This document shows, piece after piece, positions 33,433-42,430 of a DNA stretch of 64,000 nt; position 1 is the first letter of the stretch; every line of letters begins with the position of its first letter. The DNA is from Prolixibacteraceae bacterium (GTDB lineage Bacteria; Bacteroidota; Bacteroidia; Bacteroidales; Prolixibacteraceae). Under the pieces are notes generated by a model. The model made no database searches. It was not told the DNA's origin and saw only the letters and a program-made list of their open reading frames with translations. The translations under genes were made by a program, and so were the position numbers. The DNA lies in contig JAQUIJ010000003.1 of NCBI GenBank assembly GCA_028683385.1, positions 1-64,000 of the forward strand, given 5' to 3'.

Positions 33433-34680
33433 ATGAAAGTTTTCAAATTTGGAGGTGCCTCAGTAAGTTCTGCCGATGCTGTTCGTAATTCAGTCAACAT
33501 CCTGAAAATGTATCCCGGAAATAAAGTTCTGGTGATTTCGGCCATGGGAAAGACCACGAATGCGCTGGAAATTGTTGCCCGAAAATATTTCAGTCAGGAT
33601 CCGGAAATGTGGACTGCTTTTCAGGAAGTAAAGGATTATCACAATAAAATTATAACTGAACTTTGGGGTGAGCCAACTGAGCTTCCGGAGGTTGAAAAGC
33701 ATTTTGCGCAGCTAAGTAACCGCATCAAAGGAGAACGTTCGCTCAATTTCGACTATGAATACGATCAGATTGTTGCTTTTGGCGAGTTGTTATCGACTCA
33801 AATTATCAGTCTGTATTTCAATCGGATTGGCCTGAAAAACCGTTGGGTCGATGTTCGCAATTGCCTGAAAACCGATGACCAGTTCCGCGAAGCAAACATT
33901 AACTGGGAGCTTTCGGTGCGTTTGGCCAAGAGACAATTTACATTCGAGTCGGAAGATTTGTACATCACCCAGGGTTTTATTGGCGGGACTTTGACTAACC
34001 AAACCACCACGCTTGGGCGCGAAGGTTCGGATTATACAGCGGCTATTCTGGCCAATTTACTCGATGCCGAAGATGTGAGTATCTGGAAAAATGTACCCGG
34101 AATTCTGAATGCCGATCCCGATTTTTTCTCCAATACCGTGAAACTCGACGAATTATCGTACAAAGAAGCCATTGAGTTGTCGTATTCAGGAGCCAAAGTG
34201 ATTCACCCCAAAACAATTAAGCCGCTGCAGAACAAGAATATCCCGTTACTTGTCAAATCCTTTCTTGAACCTGAAAAGCCGGGAACTATTATTCATGAAG
34301 TTGAACATGCCCTCAAATTGGTTCCGGTAATTATCGTGAAAAAGAACATGGCGCTGATTACCTTGACGCCTAACGATTTTTCGTTTATCAGTATTGGCAG
34401 TGTTTCTGATGTTTTCGGATTATTCGCCAGGTATCGGTTGAAAGTTGGTCTTTTGCAGCAATCGGCCATCGACCTTTCGCTGGCTTTCGACGAACCGGAA
34501 CAAGGAATTGAAGGATTGATCAGCCAATTACAGCAAAAGTTTGAAGTGAAATACAATACCGGACTCGATTTGGTAACAATACGCTATTATACTGCTGAAT
34601 CGGTGGCTGAGATTTCTGAAGGCCGTAATGTTTATGTGGAGCAGAAGAGCAGAAGAACTGCGAGAATGCTTCTGAAATAA
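33433..34680 (+). CDS. Aspartate kinase
   Basis: 415 residues, monofunctional (no homoserine dehydrogenase domain). Phosphorylates aspartate as the first step to lysine, threonine, methionine and diaminopimelate. Kinase motifs: VFKFGGASVSS at the start, FGELLSTQI, the LGREGSDYTAAILA loop and SYKEAIELSYSGAKVIHP; C-terminal ACT modules from about residue 300 (SFISIGSVSDVFGLF) should give allosteric control. Bacteroidetes usually have two or three aspartokinases; this looks like the class-III-type single enzyme. A TATTTTTG box lies at 33400-33407. Alone, divergent from the PepSY gene. Confidence 0.92.
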   Translation: MKVFKFGGASVSSADAVRNSVNILKMYPGNKVLVISAMGKTTNALEIVARKYFSQDPEMWTAFQEVKDYHNKIITELWGEPTELPEVEKHFAQLSNRIKGERSLNFDYEYDQIVAFGELLSTQIISLYFNRIGLKNRWVDVRNCLKTDDQFREANINWELSVRLAKRQFTFESEDLYITQGFIGGTLTNQTTTLGREGSDYTAAILANLLDAEDVSIWKNVPGILNADPDFFSNTVKLDELSYKEAIELSYSGAKVIHPKTIKPLQNKNIPLLVKSFLEPEKPGTIIHEVEHALKLVPVIIVKKNMALITLTPNDFSFISIGSVSDVFGLFARYRLKVGLLQQSAIDLSLAFDEPEQGIEGLISQLQQKFEVKYNTGLDLVTIRYYTAESVAEISEGRNVYVEQKSRRTARMLLK

Positions 34681-34709
34681 GGAATTGTTGAGTCTTAATT
34701 ATTCTCTGC

Positions 34710-34745
34710 AAAAAATGCGGTAAATAACAAGTGTATTTACCGCAT
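34710..34745 (-). terminator. Terminator after clpP
   Basis: Stem TGCGGTAAATA (34716-34726) / TATTTACCGCA (34734-34744), followed on the minus strand by TTTTTTG. Confidence 0.7.
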
Positions 34746-34771
34746 CAATCTAATGTTTTTGGTGTAATCGA

Positions 34772-35374
34772 CTAGCTTTTCATGGTATAGATTCCATCCA
34801 CGATTCCGTATTCGACTGATTCTTTGGCATTCATCCAATAATCGCGTTCGAAATCATGTAAAACCTGTTCCAAAGTCTGGTTGCAGTTCTTAGCCAGAAT
34901 CTCGGCCGATAACGTTTTGGTTTTAAGAATTTGTTTGGCATGAATCTCGATATCGCTTGCCCGACCCTGCAAATACCCGATGCTGGGCTGGTGAATCATC
35001 ACTTCGCCCAATGGATAAATAAAACGCATGCCTTTTTCTCCTGCCGACAAAAGCAACGAGCCCATCGAAGCAGCCAATCCCATACAAACGGTTGAAACTG
35101 GCGATGAGATCAGGTTCATCGTGTCCAGGATTGAAAAGCCTGAAGTTACCATTCCGCCAGGACTGTTGATGAAAAATGTAATTTTTTCGCCAGGTTTAAT
35201 CGACTCCAGATAGAGTAATTTACTCACGATATCCTGGGCTGAATCATCGTCAACCTGACCCCAAAGAAATATTTTTCGCTGTTCCAGAAATTTTTCCTCT
35301 ACTTTTTTCTGGATATGTGGTTTTTTTCCTTCCGATTCCGGTTCTTCATCTTCATTCATTCTTCTTGTTTTCAT
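34772..35374 (-). CDS. clpP: ATP-dependent Clp protease proteolytic subunit
   Basis: 200 residues from the ATG at 35374 (a TTG 15 codons earlier is less likely). Serine peptidase S14: Ser in GLAASMGSLLL, His in VMIHQPS, Asp in FERDYWMNAKE, the GGMVTSGFSILD loop and the final EYGIVDGIYT. It assembles into a tetradecamer fed by ClpX or ClpC. No clpX or tig neighbours are found, whereas the principal clpP usually sits with them, so this may be a second ClpP. Charged, low-complexity N-terminus (RRMNEDEEPESEGKK) precedes the fold. Confidence 0.88.
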   Translation of the reverse strand: MKTRRMNEDEEPESEGKKPHIQKKVEEKFLEQRKIFLWGQVDDDSAQDIVSKLLYLESIKPGEKITFFINSPGGMVTSGFSILDTMNLISSPVSTVCMGLAASMGSLLLSAGEKGMRFIYPLGEVMIHQPSIGYLQGRASDIEIHAKQILKTKTLSAEILAKNCNQTLEQVLHDFERDYWMNAKESVEYGIVDGIYTMKS

Positions 35375-35566
35375 ATTGCTGTTTTTTAATGATTTATACC
35401 TATTTTGAACCAGATGCAAATAAATAACATCCAGATAATTCAGGCAAAATCAAGAAATATGAATATGCCTGAACCGAATTTTAAAATTACGATTATTTTT
35501 TTGATCAATGGTAGGGGAGCAGAATTGTTTTATTCGCTCATAGTTGATCTGATAACCAAATGGAGT

Positions 35567-35980
35567 TTATTTCTTCTGAATCAGCAAGGTAACAACCACA
35601 TAAGCAAGTTTATATTCGGTGCCGTATTTCGGATAAGGTTTTGCATCAACGATCTGAATGGTATATCCGGTTGGCTGTTTTGTCTGGTCGTTCATTACCG
35701 AATGGATTTCAAAGGGTGATTTGTTTCCGTTTTCTGTCCATTCGCCTTTCAGGGTAACTTCGCCCTGCCAAATGCATTGCACGCCTTCCGGACAGCGCGA
35801 ATCGCCAAAATCAGTAATCTTCAGGGTGTATTTCCCATCGGCCGAAGTGTAAAGTTGGTCAACCTGGAAGCTTGCTTCTTTTCCAATTGTAAATCCTTGT
35901 TCAATAACGGTTTCTTCGCAACCCATTCCGGCGAAAAGGAATAAAACCAGAAGATATTTTAGTGCTGACAGCGTTTTCAT
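35567..35980 (-). CDS. Small lipoprotein of unknown function
   Basis: 137 residues; lipobox AGMGC with lipidated Cys near residue 21. The mature part carries two Cys (CPEGVQCIWQGE) which could form a disulfide, and is beta-rich. The CPxxxxCxW arrangement is seen in several Bacteroidetes lipoproteins but the role is unknown. Single gene, convergent with clpP's upstream region and divergent from dusB. Confidence 0.7.
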   Translation of the reverse strand: MKTLSALKYLLVLFLFAGMGCEETVIEQGFTIGKEASFQVDQLYTSADGKYTLKITDFGDSRCPEGVQCIWQGEVTLKGEWTENGNKSPFEIHSVMNDQTKQPTGYTIQIVDAKPYPKYGTEYKLAYVVVTLLIQKK

Positions 35981-36158
35981 TTCAGTATGTTTTGTTTGAA
36001 CTAAGACGGAAGAACGACCGTTTTTGTTGCGTAAAACTAAAGATAAAGAGGCAAATTACCTAAAGGGCAAGGTACCAAAGGGAAAAACAAAAATTCAGGT
36101 ACTTTGCCACTTTGATACTTTGTTACTTACTTTGCACCATCAATGTAAATTAGAAACT

Positions 36159-37172
36159 GTGAAGATCGGATCAATTGATTTGGGGGAAATGCCGCTTTTT
36201 TTGGCGCCTATGGAGGATGTGACGTATAAATCGTTTCGGTACATGTGCAAAAAGTACGGTGCCGATGTGATGTACACCGAGTTTGTTTCGTCGGAAGCGC
36301 TGATTCGCGATATTCAGAAGACCAAGCAGAAAATGACTTTGTTTGATTTCGATCGCCCGGTAGCCATTCAGATTTACGGTCACGACATTCATTCGATGGT
36401 CGAAGCCGCCAAAGTTGCAGAAGAATGCCAGCCCGATTTTATCGACATCAATTACGGTTGCCCGATGAAAAAGATTATTCGGCACGGAGCAGGCGCCGGT
36501 ATGTTACTCGATCCGGATAAAATGCAGCGAATGACCGAGGCCATTGTGAAAGCGGTAAAATTACCGGTTACGGCCAAAACCCGGCTTGGGTGGGATCACA
36601 ATAGCAAAATTATTGTTGATGTTGCTGAACGGTTGCAGGACGCCGGGGTTGCAGCGCTTGCCATTCACGGTCGTACGCGCAGCATGTTATACACCGGGGA
36701 GGCCGATTGGTCGCTGATTGCTGAAGTGAAGAACAACCCTCGCATGAAAATTCCGATTATCGGGAATGGCGATATCAATGGTCCGGAGAAAGCAAAAGCC
36801 TTTCTGGATCAGAGTGGAGTTGACGCGCTGATGATTGGCCGTGGTTCGATTGGCCGGCCCTGGATTTTCTCGGAAGTGAAACATTACCTGAAAACCGGTG
36901 AAGTCCTTCCACCGCCAACGGTTGCCGAGGTGGTTCAGAATGTACGTGACCAACTCAACATGTCGATTGAATGGAAAGACAATGTGCGCAGCGGTATCCT
37001 GATGATGCGCCGTCATTTTGCCAAATATTTTCCAACTCTGCCAAATTTTCGGGAGCTTCGCATTCGGCTGTTGCAGGCTGAAACACTCGAATCTGTTCAG
37101 GAATTGTTGGATTTGATTGAAGCCGGTTACGGAGATACTCGGGTGGATTATACCAATGTGAGTTTGAAATAG
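36159..37172 (+). CDS. dusB: tRNA-dihydrouridine synthase
   Basis: About 338 residues from a GTG at 36159 (VKIGSIDLGEMPLFLAPMED). The frame stays open for 45 more codons upstream, but that part is Lys-rich junk (KGKVPKGKTK) over the probable promoter. FMN enzyme that reduces uridines in tRNA D-loops. Motifs: PLFLAPMEDVTYKSFR, DINYGCPMKKI with the catalytic Cys, AKTRLGWD, LAIHGRTRSMLYTG, and IGNGDINGP. Next gene follows on the same strand after a gap filled by a dispersed repeat. Confidence 0.93.
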   Translation: MKIGSIDLGEMPLFLAPMEDVTYKSFRYMCKKYGADVMYTEFVSSEALIRDIQKTKQKMTLFDFDRPVAIQIYGHDIHSMVEAAKVAEECQPDFIDINYGCPMKKIIRHGAGAGMLLDPDKMQRMTEAIVKAVKLPVTAKTRLGWDHNSKIIVDVAERLQDAGVAALAIHGRTRSMLYTGEADWSLIAEVKNNPRMKIPIIGNGDINGPEKAKAFLDQSGVDALMIGRGSIGRPWIFSEVKHYLKTGEVLPPPTVAEVVQNVRDQLNMSIEWKDNVRSGILMMRRHFAKYFPTLPNFRELRIRLLQAETLESVQELLDLIEAGYGDTRVDYTNVSLK

Positions 37173-37286
37173 CTGGAAGTCCGGAGTCCGGAGATGGAAG
37201 ACCGAAGTACCGCTCCCTGAGCGCGATGTTTCCTGAGCAGCGAAGCGTGTCGAAGAAAGTGTATCGAAGTGAGCAAATCTAATTAA
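37173..37286. repeat. Dispersed short intergenic repeats
   Basis: The gap has GGAGTCCGGAG-like and CCCTGAGCGC / TTTCCTGAGCAGCGAAGCGTG / GTCGAAG motifs, repeated within itself. Similar CCTGAG...TCGAAG units appear at 56505-56570. These are short repeats of the kind scattered between genes in this group; no gene is present. Confidence 0.4.
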
Positions 37287-37733
37287 ATGAAGAAATTTCG
37301 TACCATACAAATCGGGGCCAATTTATACAGCCTGTTTGCTGATGAATTTAAATCGGCCAGGTTCCGGAGACATTATTCGGATGCTTCGTTTTGGGATAAG
37401 CTGAAAAAATTTTCAAAGGTTGCAGGTATGAAGGTGGTGTATCCGGCGCTATTGCTTCAATATTTGATGAAATCGAATGATGTTCCACTCAAAGCAAAAC
37501 TAATTTTGTCAGCCGCTTTGGGTTATTTCATTTTGCCGGTCGATTTTATTCCTGATTTTGCTCCGCTAATTGGGTTTGCCGATGATTTGGGCGTATTGTT
37601 GCTGGTTCTTCGTCAAATGGCTGTTCATGTTACTCCTGAAATTAAAAATCAGGCTCGCGAACATCTTCGCAAATGGTTTGGTGAGACAGATACTACTCAA
37701 CTGGATCTTCTGGACAGGGAGTATTTGAAATAA
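37287..37733 (+). CDS. YkvA-like (DUF1232) small membrane protein
   Basis: 148 residues. DUF1232 core at about 55-120: KAKLILSAALGYFILPVDFI, PDFAPLIGFADDLGVLLL with the conserved DxxPD and DD motifs, containing one or two hydrophobic stretches. N-terminal part (FRRHYSDASFWDKLKKFSK) is basic. The family is widespread, role unknown. On the plus strand between dusB and a permease gene. Confidence 0.85.
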   Translation: MKKFRTIQIGANLYSLFADEFKSARFRRHYSDASFWDKLKKFSKVAGMKVVYPALLLQYLMKSNDVPLKAKLILSAALGYFILPVDFIPDFAPLIGFADDLGVLLLVLRQMAVHVTPEIKNQAREHLRKWFGETDTTQLDLLDREYLK

Positions 37734-37830
37734 TTAACGATTAATGATCAACGATTAAAGATTGTTGAAGTATAGCGATGCAAAAAATCGGTAATCCTCA
37801 TTCGGTAATCGTTAATCTTTGATCTTTTTT

Positions 37831-37838
37831 TACATTTG
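37831..37838 (+). promoter_or_regulatory. Putative -7 box of the TauE-like gene
   Basis: TACATTTG, 21 bp before the ATG at 37860; fits TAnnTTTG. The preceding 90 bp carry imperfect AACGATTAA / TTAATCGTT repeats of unknown meaning. Confidence 0.4.
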
Positions 37839-37859
37839 CCTCAAACTCATCATTGATAC

Positions 37860-38615
37860 ATGGAATTGCTGTCCTCACTTCAAATCAATCCTCTGGAATG
37901 GACAATCATCATGGCTTGTGGTATGCTTATCGGAATGTCGAAAGTTGGTGTTCCGGGAGTTTCTATGATTGTGGTTCCTGCCCTGGCCTTTATTTTTGGC
38001 GCCAAGCAATCGACTGGTGTGCTGCTTCCTATCCTGATGATGGCCGATATTTTTGGAGTAGCCTATTATCGACGGCACGCCAATTGGAATCATCTGATTA
38101 AAGTGATACCCTGGGCAGTAGTTGGTCTGCTGATTGCGCTGTGGGTTGGCAAAATGGTGAACGACAAACAATTCAAAAATCTGATTGCCATTCTCGTTTT
38201 TCTCAGCATTGCCCTAATGCTTTGGCAGGACAAGCGAAAAGGAACAAATCTTTTTCCTGATAAATGGTGGTTTGCTGCAACAATGGGGATTTTGGGTGGT
38301 TTTGCTACTATGATTGGTAATGTAGCCGGTCCCGTTTTCGCTATTTATTTGCTGGCCATGCATCTCCCGAAAAACAGCTTCATCGGAACCAGCGCCTGGT
38401 TTTTCATGATTATTAATTTCACGAAATTTCCGTTGCAACTGTTTGTCTGGAACAATATCACCCTGCACACTTTAACTATTGATTTATTTACTATTCCTGC
38501 GATTGCGTTAGGGGCGTTTGTTGGGTTTAAAGCTGTTAAAATAATTCCTGAACACATTTATCGAGGGTTCGTTATTGTGATTACGGCGATTTCTGCATTC
38601 TTATTATTGCTTTAA
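37860..38615 (+). CDS. TauE/SafE-family membrane permease
   Basis: 251 residues, about eight hydrophobic helices in two homologous halves (GMLIGMSKVGVPGVSM in the first; GFATMIGNVAGPVFAIYLL in the second, the typical repeated TauE/SafE signature). Such proteins are proposed anion exporters (sulfite, sulfoacetate and others); the substrate here is not evident. Alone on the plus strand; no sulfur genes adjoin. Confidence 0.88.
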   Translation: MELLSSLQINPLEWTIIMACGMLIGMSKVGVPGVSMIVVPALAFIFGAKQSTGVLLPILMMADIFGVAYYRRHANWNHLIKVIPWAVVGLLIALWVGKMVNDKQFKNLIAILVFLSIALMLWQDKRKGTNLFPDKWWFAATMGILGGFATMIGNVAGPVFAIYLLAMHLPKNSFIGTSAWFFMIINFTKFPLQLFVWNNITLHTLTIDLFTIPAIALGAFVGFKAVKIIPEHIYRGFVIVITAISAFLLLL

Positions 38616-38994
38616 AATTGAAGAGTCCTCTCTTTTTTTTTCATTTTAAACCCCGGAATTTTCGAATCGTTTGAATACGCTTTTATTGTTTTTATCAGCT
38701 AAATTTATTGTTTTTGCAATAAATCTTTATTTTTCAGGATACTGATGTAGTAGATTATGGTGTTGTATATCAATGTGATGTGTCGGAATTGAATTTGTTC
38801 CGATTTGTAGAAATAAAATAAATTAATCTTGCTGCAATAAAAATGTAATCACTCTTTAATTCTATTGATTCAATTTTGTGTTTTGAAAATCGTTCTGATC
38901 GAAACAAACTTCAGGTATTTATCGACAATTATATTTCCTTATCTTAGTCAGACGGTTAGTAGAGTTAAAATTAATAGATATAACGTGTTCAAAT
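38616..38994. other. Intergenic region before phoU
   Basis: 379 bp, very AT-rich, no open reading frame worth naming. It starts with a weak T-run terminator (GAAGAGTCCTCTCTTTTTTTT), then a small hairpin ATTTATTG / CAATAAAT near 38700-38730, then presumably the phoU operon promoter. I could not pick out a PhoB-binding direct repeat with confidence. Confidence 0.4.
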
Positions 38995-39675
38995 ATGTCG
39001 CAAAAGAAAGACGAAGCCATTGTAAATATTATTGCCGATTACGAGAAACTTGCCAATTTAGTGTTACGGCAACTCGACACTGTTGAAAAATTAATAGCCT
39101 CAGGAAAATTGCGTTTGGATGATTCGGTGCAAGAAGATTTTGTTAAAAATGAGGAAAAAATTAATAAGCTTGAAGTTAAGCTGAGTGAAGAAGTAATCAA
39201 TTCGATAGCCCTTTACCAACCTGTAGCTTCGCAGATACGCAAATTAATGTCATGCTACCGCATTACCATCAGTCTCGAACGAATTGGTGATTTGGCGTTA
39301 AATATCGTTAAACTCATGCGGCGGATTGAAAACGAAGAAGTATATACAAGTCTTTCAGGGTTTATTTCGAAAATGATGAATTTGAGTGTCGATATGTCCA
39401 GAAGATCCATGTTATCTTTTTTAAATCAGGATATGGAATTGGCCAAATGGACCATTAAATCAGAAGTAATAGTGGACGAATTCAACCACAAAATGCTAAA
39501 AAAAGTTGCTGAAAGAGTTAATCTTTTGGCTGAAGACAAGAATATTTTAATCAGTTTTATCAATATAAAAGAAATGGCTGCAAGCATTGAACGAATTGCT
39601 GATCATGCAGCAAATATTGCGGAGGCCTCGTTTTATTCTTTCGAGGGGAAAGATATTCGTCATAAGCGAAACTAA
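38995..39675 (+). CDS. phoU: PhoU phosphate-signalling regulator
   Basis: 226 residues, all alpha-helical, made of two three-helix PhoU repeats (IRKLMSCYRITISLERIGDLALNI in the first, parted here as CYRITISLERIGDLA; SIERIADHAANIAEA in the second), each with the E/DxxRIxDxAxN metal-binding motif. It links phosphate transport to the PhoR kinase and keeps the system off when phosphate is plentiful. First gene of an operon with a PhoB-like regulator and a PhoR-like kinase; pstSCAB is not nearby. Confidence 0.93.
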   Translation: MSQKKDEAIVNIIADYEKLANLVLRQLDTVEKLIASGKLRLDDSVQEDFVKNEEKINKLEVKLSEEVINSIALYQPVASQIRKLMSCYRITISLERIGDLALNIVKLMRRIENEEVYTSLSGFISKMMNLSVDMSRRSMLSFLNQDMELAKWTIKSEVIVDEFNHKMLKKVAERVNLLAEDKNILISFINIKEMAASIERIADHAANIAEASFYSFEGKDIRHKRN

Positions 39676-39704
39676 ATCCCTAAAAATTATCTAAACAGTG
39701 TGTT

Positions 39705-40385
39705 ATGAATCAGGACTATAAAATATTGGTCGTCGACGATGAACGGGATTTATGCGAAATCCTTCAGTTTAATTTGGCAAGTGAAGGGTTCGAGATAGAG
39801 GTTGCTTATTCAGGCGAAGAAGCGCTTTCCAAGTCCATTGAACGATTCGACTTATTGTTGCTTGATGTGATGATGGGTGGAATGTCGGGTTTTAAATTAG
39901 CCGATAAAATCAGGAAGGAAATGGGGCTTTCGGTTCCGATTATTTTTCTTACTGCCCGTGAAACCGAGAACGATATGTTGACTGGTTTTAATGTTGGAGG
40001 TGACGATTATCTGTCAAAACCATTTTCGATTAAAGAGCTGGTTGCAAGGATTAAAGCTGTTTTGCGCCGTGGAAAAAATGTTGAAGTGAAGCCAAAAGTT
40101 ATTACTGTTGACACCATGGAGTTGGATTTGAATCGAAAATCGGTGACCATCGACAATGAAAATATATTGCTTACCCGAAAAGAATTTGAGATTCTAAACA
40201 TGTTAATTTCGCACAAGGGTAAATATTTGAGTCGTCAGGAAATCCTTGATCGTATTTGGGCCGATGATGTAATTGTTACTGAGCGAAATGTGGATGTTAA
40301 TATTGCCCGGTTACGTAAAAAGATAAGTACCTACGGAAGTTGCATCAAGGGGCGATCTGGATACGGATATTGCTTCGAAAATTAG
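39705..40385 (+). CDS. PhoB-like response regulator
   Basis: 226 residues; receiver domain with DDE (11-13), phospho-acceptor Asp in LLLLDVMMGGMSG near 53, Thr in FLTARE and Lys in YLSKPF; winged helix 130-226 (LTRKEFEILNMLISHKG, ending GCIKGRSGYGYCFEN). Located 30 bp after phoU and overlapping or touching the kinase gene, so it is probably the phosphate-starvation regulator PhoB. Target boxes were not identified. Confidence 0.92.
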   Translation: MNQDYKILVVDDERDLCEILQFNLASEGFEIEVAYSGEEALSKSIERFDLLLLDVMMGGMSGFKLADKIRKEMGLSVPIIFLTARETENDMLTGFNVGGDDYLSKPFSIKELVARIKAVLRRGKNVEVKPKVITVDTMELDLNRKSVTIDNENILLTRKEFEILNMLISHKGKYLSRQEILDRIWADDVIVTERNVDVNIARLRKKISTYGSCIKGRSGYGYCFEN

Positions 40386-40435
40386 CTAAACGGTTAGAAA
40401 CAAACAGGATTATTTCATTATATAAAAACAGAGTT

Positions 40436-42208
40436 GTGGCTGTAAGACGTACCTTCAGAAAGCGAATATTAATAAACTACCTTGCTGTATTTTCTATTTT
40501 CAGTCTGGTTGTGCTGGCGTACCAATACGATCGGGAGAAGCATTATCGTACAGCTCAGCTCGAAAACACGCTCGATAATATTTCTGAATTTAGCCACCGC
40601 TATATTGAACACAAGAAGATTTTTGAAACGGGTGATTTTAGGTCGCTGGATACACTCAAGAGTTTGTTGCCAATTTCGAATACCCGTTTAACTGTACTCG
40701 ATCTGACAGGTAAGGTTGTATATGATAGCTTCGTTGCTAACGTTGAACATCTTGAGAACCATTTGAGTCGACCTGAGGTTCAAAAAGCATTGCAATTCGG
40801 AAAAGGATCAAGTATCAGGCTTTCAGCAACTACCAACCAGAAGTTTTATTACTATGCTAAAAATTGCCATAACTATTATGTCAGGACCGCTGCCGTTTAT
40901 AATGTCGACATCATCAATTTTCTAAAAACAGAACATATTTTTCTGGTATTTATCTTTTTCCTGTTTGTCCTGATGGGAATACTGTTTCATTTCACTACCC
41001 GCAGGCTCGGTGATTTCATTGTTAAGTTGAAAGATTTTGCATTGAAAGCTGGGCAGAACGAGGATATCTCGAAGATGGACAGTAATTTTCAGGACAATGA
41101 GTTGGGTGTAATCCGTCGGCAGATTGTACAAATCTACGATAACTTAAAAACCGCTAAAGATGAATTGACCACTGAAAAGGAAAAATTGTACGGACATTTA
41201 CAGGTGCTGAATGAAGGCATTTCTATTTTTTCTCCCGAAAAGCATAAAATATTGGCAAACAGCCATTTTATTCAGTTTATAAACATGATTTCGGAGAAGT
41301 CGACGATTTCGGCCGAACACATCTTCACTATTCCTGAATTTAGGAAAGTACTTGAATTTGTAGATCAGTACCGAGAAAATGAACTTCCGGCACTAAATAA
41401 AGAACTTCCGCAACTCGAATATACCATTGAAAAGAGTGAAAAATTCTTTCATGTCAGATGTATCATTTTTGTAGATCGCAGCTTTGAAGTTTTGATAAGC
41501 GATGTTACCAAACCAGAAAAACAAAAACTATTAAAACAACAACTTACCTCGAACATCGCTCACGAACTGAAGACACCATTGTCATCCATTAAAGGATACC
41601 TGGAAACGATCCTGAATAACCCTAATATTCCGGAAGAAAAGAGAAAGTACTTTATTGAAAAGGCATTTGCTCAGGCAGAACGCTTGACTGATTTGCTGAA
41701 CGACATTTCTTTGCTCAATAATATTGAAGATGCAGGTGGCTTGTTTGAGTTTAAAGCGGTAATGCTGAAACCGGTTATACATGATGTGGTTGAAAACCTG
41801 AAGCATCGGTTAAACGAGAAAAATATGGATTGCGTGGTAGATGTTAGTAAAGAAATAGTTGTTAACGGGAACGAATCTTTGTTGTTCTCTATTTTTCAAA
41901 ATCTGATTGAAAATTCGATTAATTACGCTGGAAACAATGCTTCGATTACCATCAGGAAATACCTTGAAGACGATAAATTCTATTATTTTCAATATTGCGA
42001 TACCGGGATAGGAATTTTAGATGAACACTTGACTCGAATTTTTGAACGGTTCTATCGTGTTGATTATGGTCGCTCGCGCGAAACGGGAGGTACCGGACTT
42101 GGACTTTCTATTGTAAAGAACGCAATCCTGCTTCATAAAGGAGAAATATCAGTCAGGAACAGACCAGAAGGAGGGCTGGAATTTCTGTTTTCGCTATCAA
42201 AAAAATAA
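40436..42208 (+). CDS. PhoR-like sensor histidine kinase
   Basis: About 590 residues from a GTG at 40436. An ATG at 40340 in the same frame would overlap the regulator by 46 bp and add a basic, unconserved segment. Membrane helix near 15-32, a ~120-residue periplasmic sensor (with ISEFSHRYIEHKK), second helix near 160-180, HAMP and PAS-like region, HisKA with ALELKTP-type motif (NIAHELKTPLSSIKGYLETI), HATPase with NLIENSINYAGN, DTGIGI, FERFYRVD and GGTGLGLSIVK. Third gene of the phoU operon, closed by a hairpin. Confidence 0.9.
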   Translation: MAVRRTFRKRILINYLAVFSIFSLVVLAYQYDREKHYRTAQLENTLDNISEFSHRYIEHKKIFETGDFRSLDTLKSLLPISNTRLTVLDLTGKVVYDSFVANVEHLENHLSRPEVQKALQFGKGSSIRLSATTNQKFYYYAKNCHNYYVRTAAVYNVDIINFLKTEHIFLVFIFFLFVLMGILFHFTTRRLGDFIVKLKDFALKAGQNEDISKMDSNFQDNELGVIRRQIVQIYDNLKTAKDELTTEKEKLYGHLQVLNEGISIFSPEKHKILANSHFIQFINMISEKSTISAEHIFTIPEFRKVLEFVDQYRENELPALNKELPQLEYTIEKSEKFFHVRCIIFVDRSFEVLISDVTKPEKQKLLKQQLTSNIAHELKTPLSSIKGYLETILNNPNIPEEKRKYFIEKAFAQAERLTDLLNDISLLNNIEDAGGLFEFKAVMLKPVIHDVVENLKHRLNEKNMDCVVDVSKEIVVNGNESLLFSIFQNLIENSINYAGNNASITIRKYLEDDKFYYFQYCDTGIGILDEHLTRIFERFYRVDYGRSRETGGTGLGLSIVKNAILLHKGEISVRNRPEGGLEFLFSLSKK

Positions 42209-42249
42209 GCCATCCACAAGCTACATCCTAATACATTTGCTATCAGATA

Positions 42250-42278
42250 TAAATCCCGGAATCCCGGGATTTTTTTTG
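42250..42278 (+). terminator. Terminator of the phoU operon
   Basis: 8-bp stem AATCCCGG / CCGGGATT and a run of eight T. Confidence 0.8.
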
Positions 42279-42430
42279 TTTTGATCAGTGATTTCGAAAC
42301 AGAACTCCTTTTAAATAGCCTAAAAACGTTACATGTTAAAGAGTAGATTTCAGTTCAAGTGTGAATATTTTTTTTAAATTTAACAACACGAGTATTACCA
42401 CTGAGATTAAGAAACGAAAGGAATCAAATA

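Noticed and set aside
36687-37310. A 207-codon open frame on the minus strand
   Set aside because: Antisense to dusB; the coding evidence lies on the plus strand.
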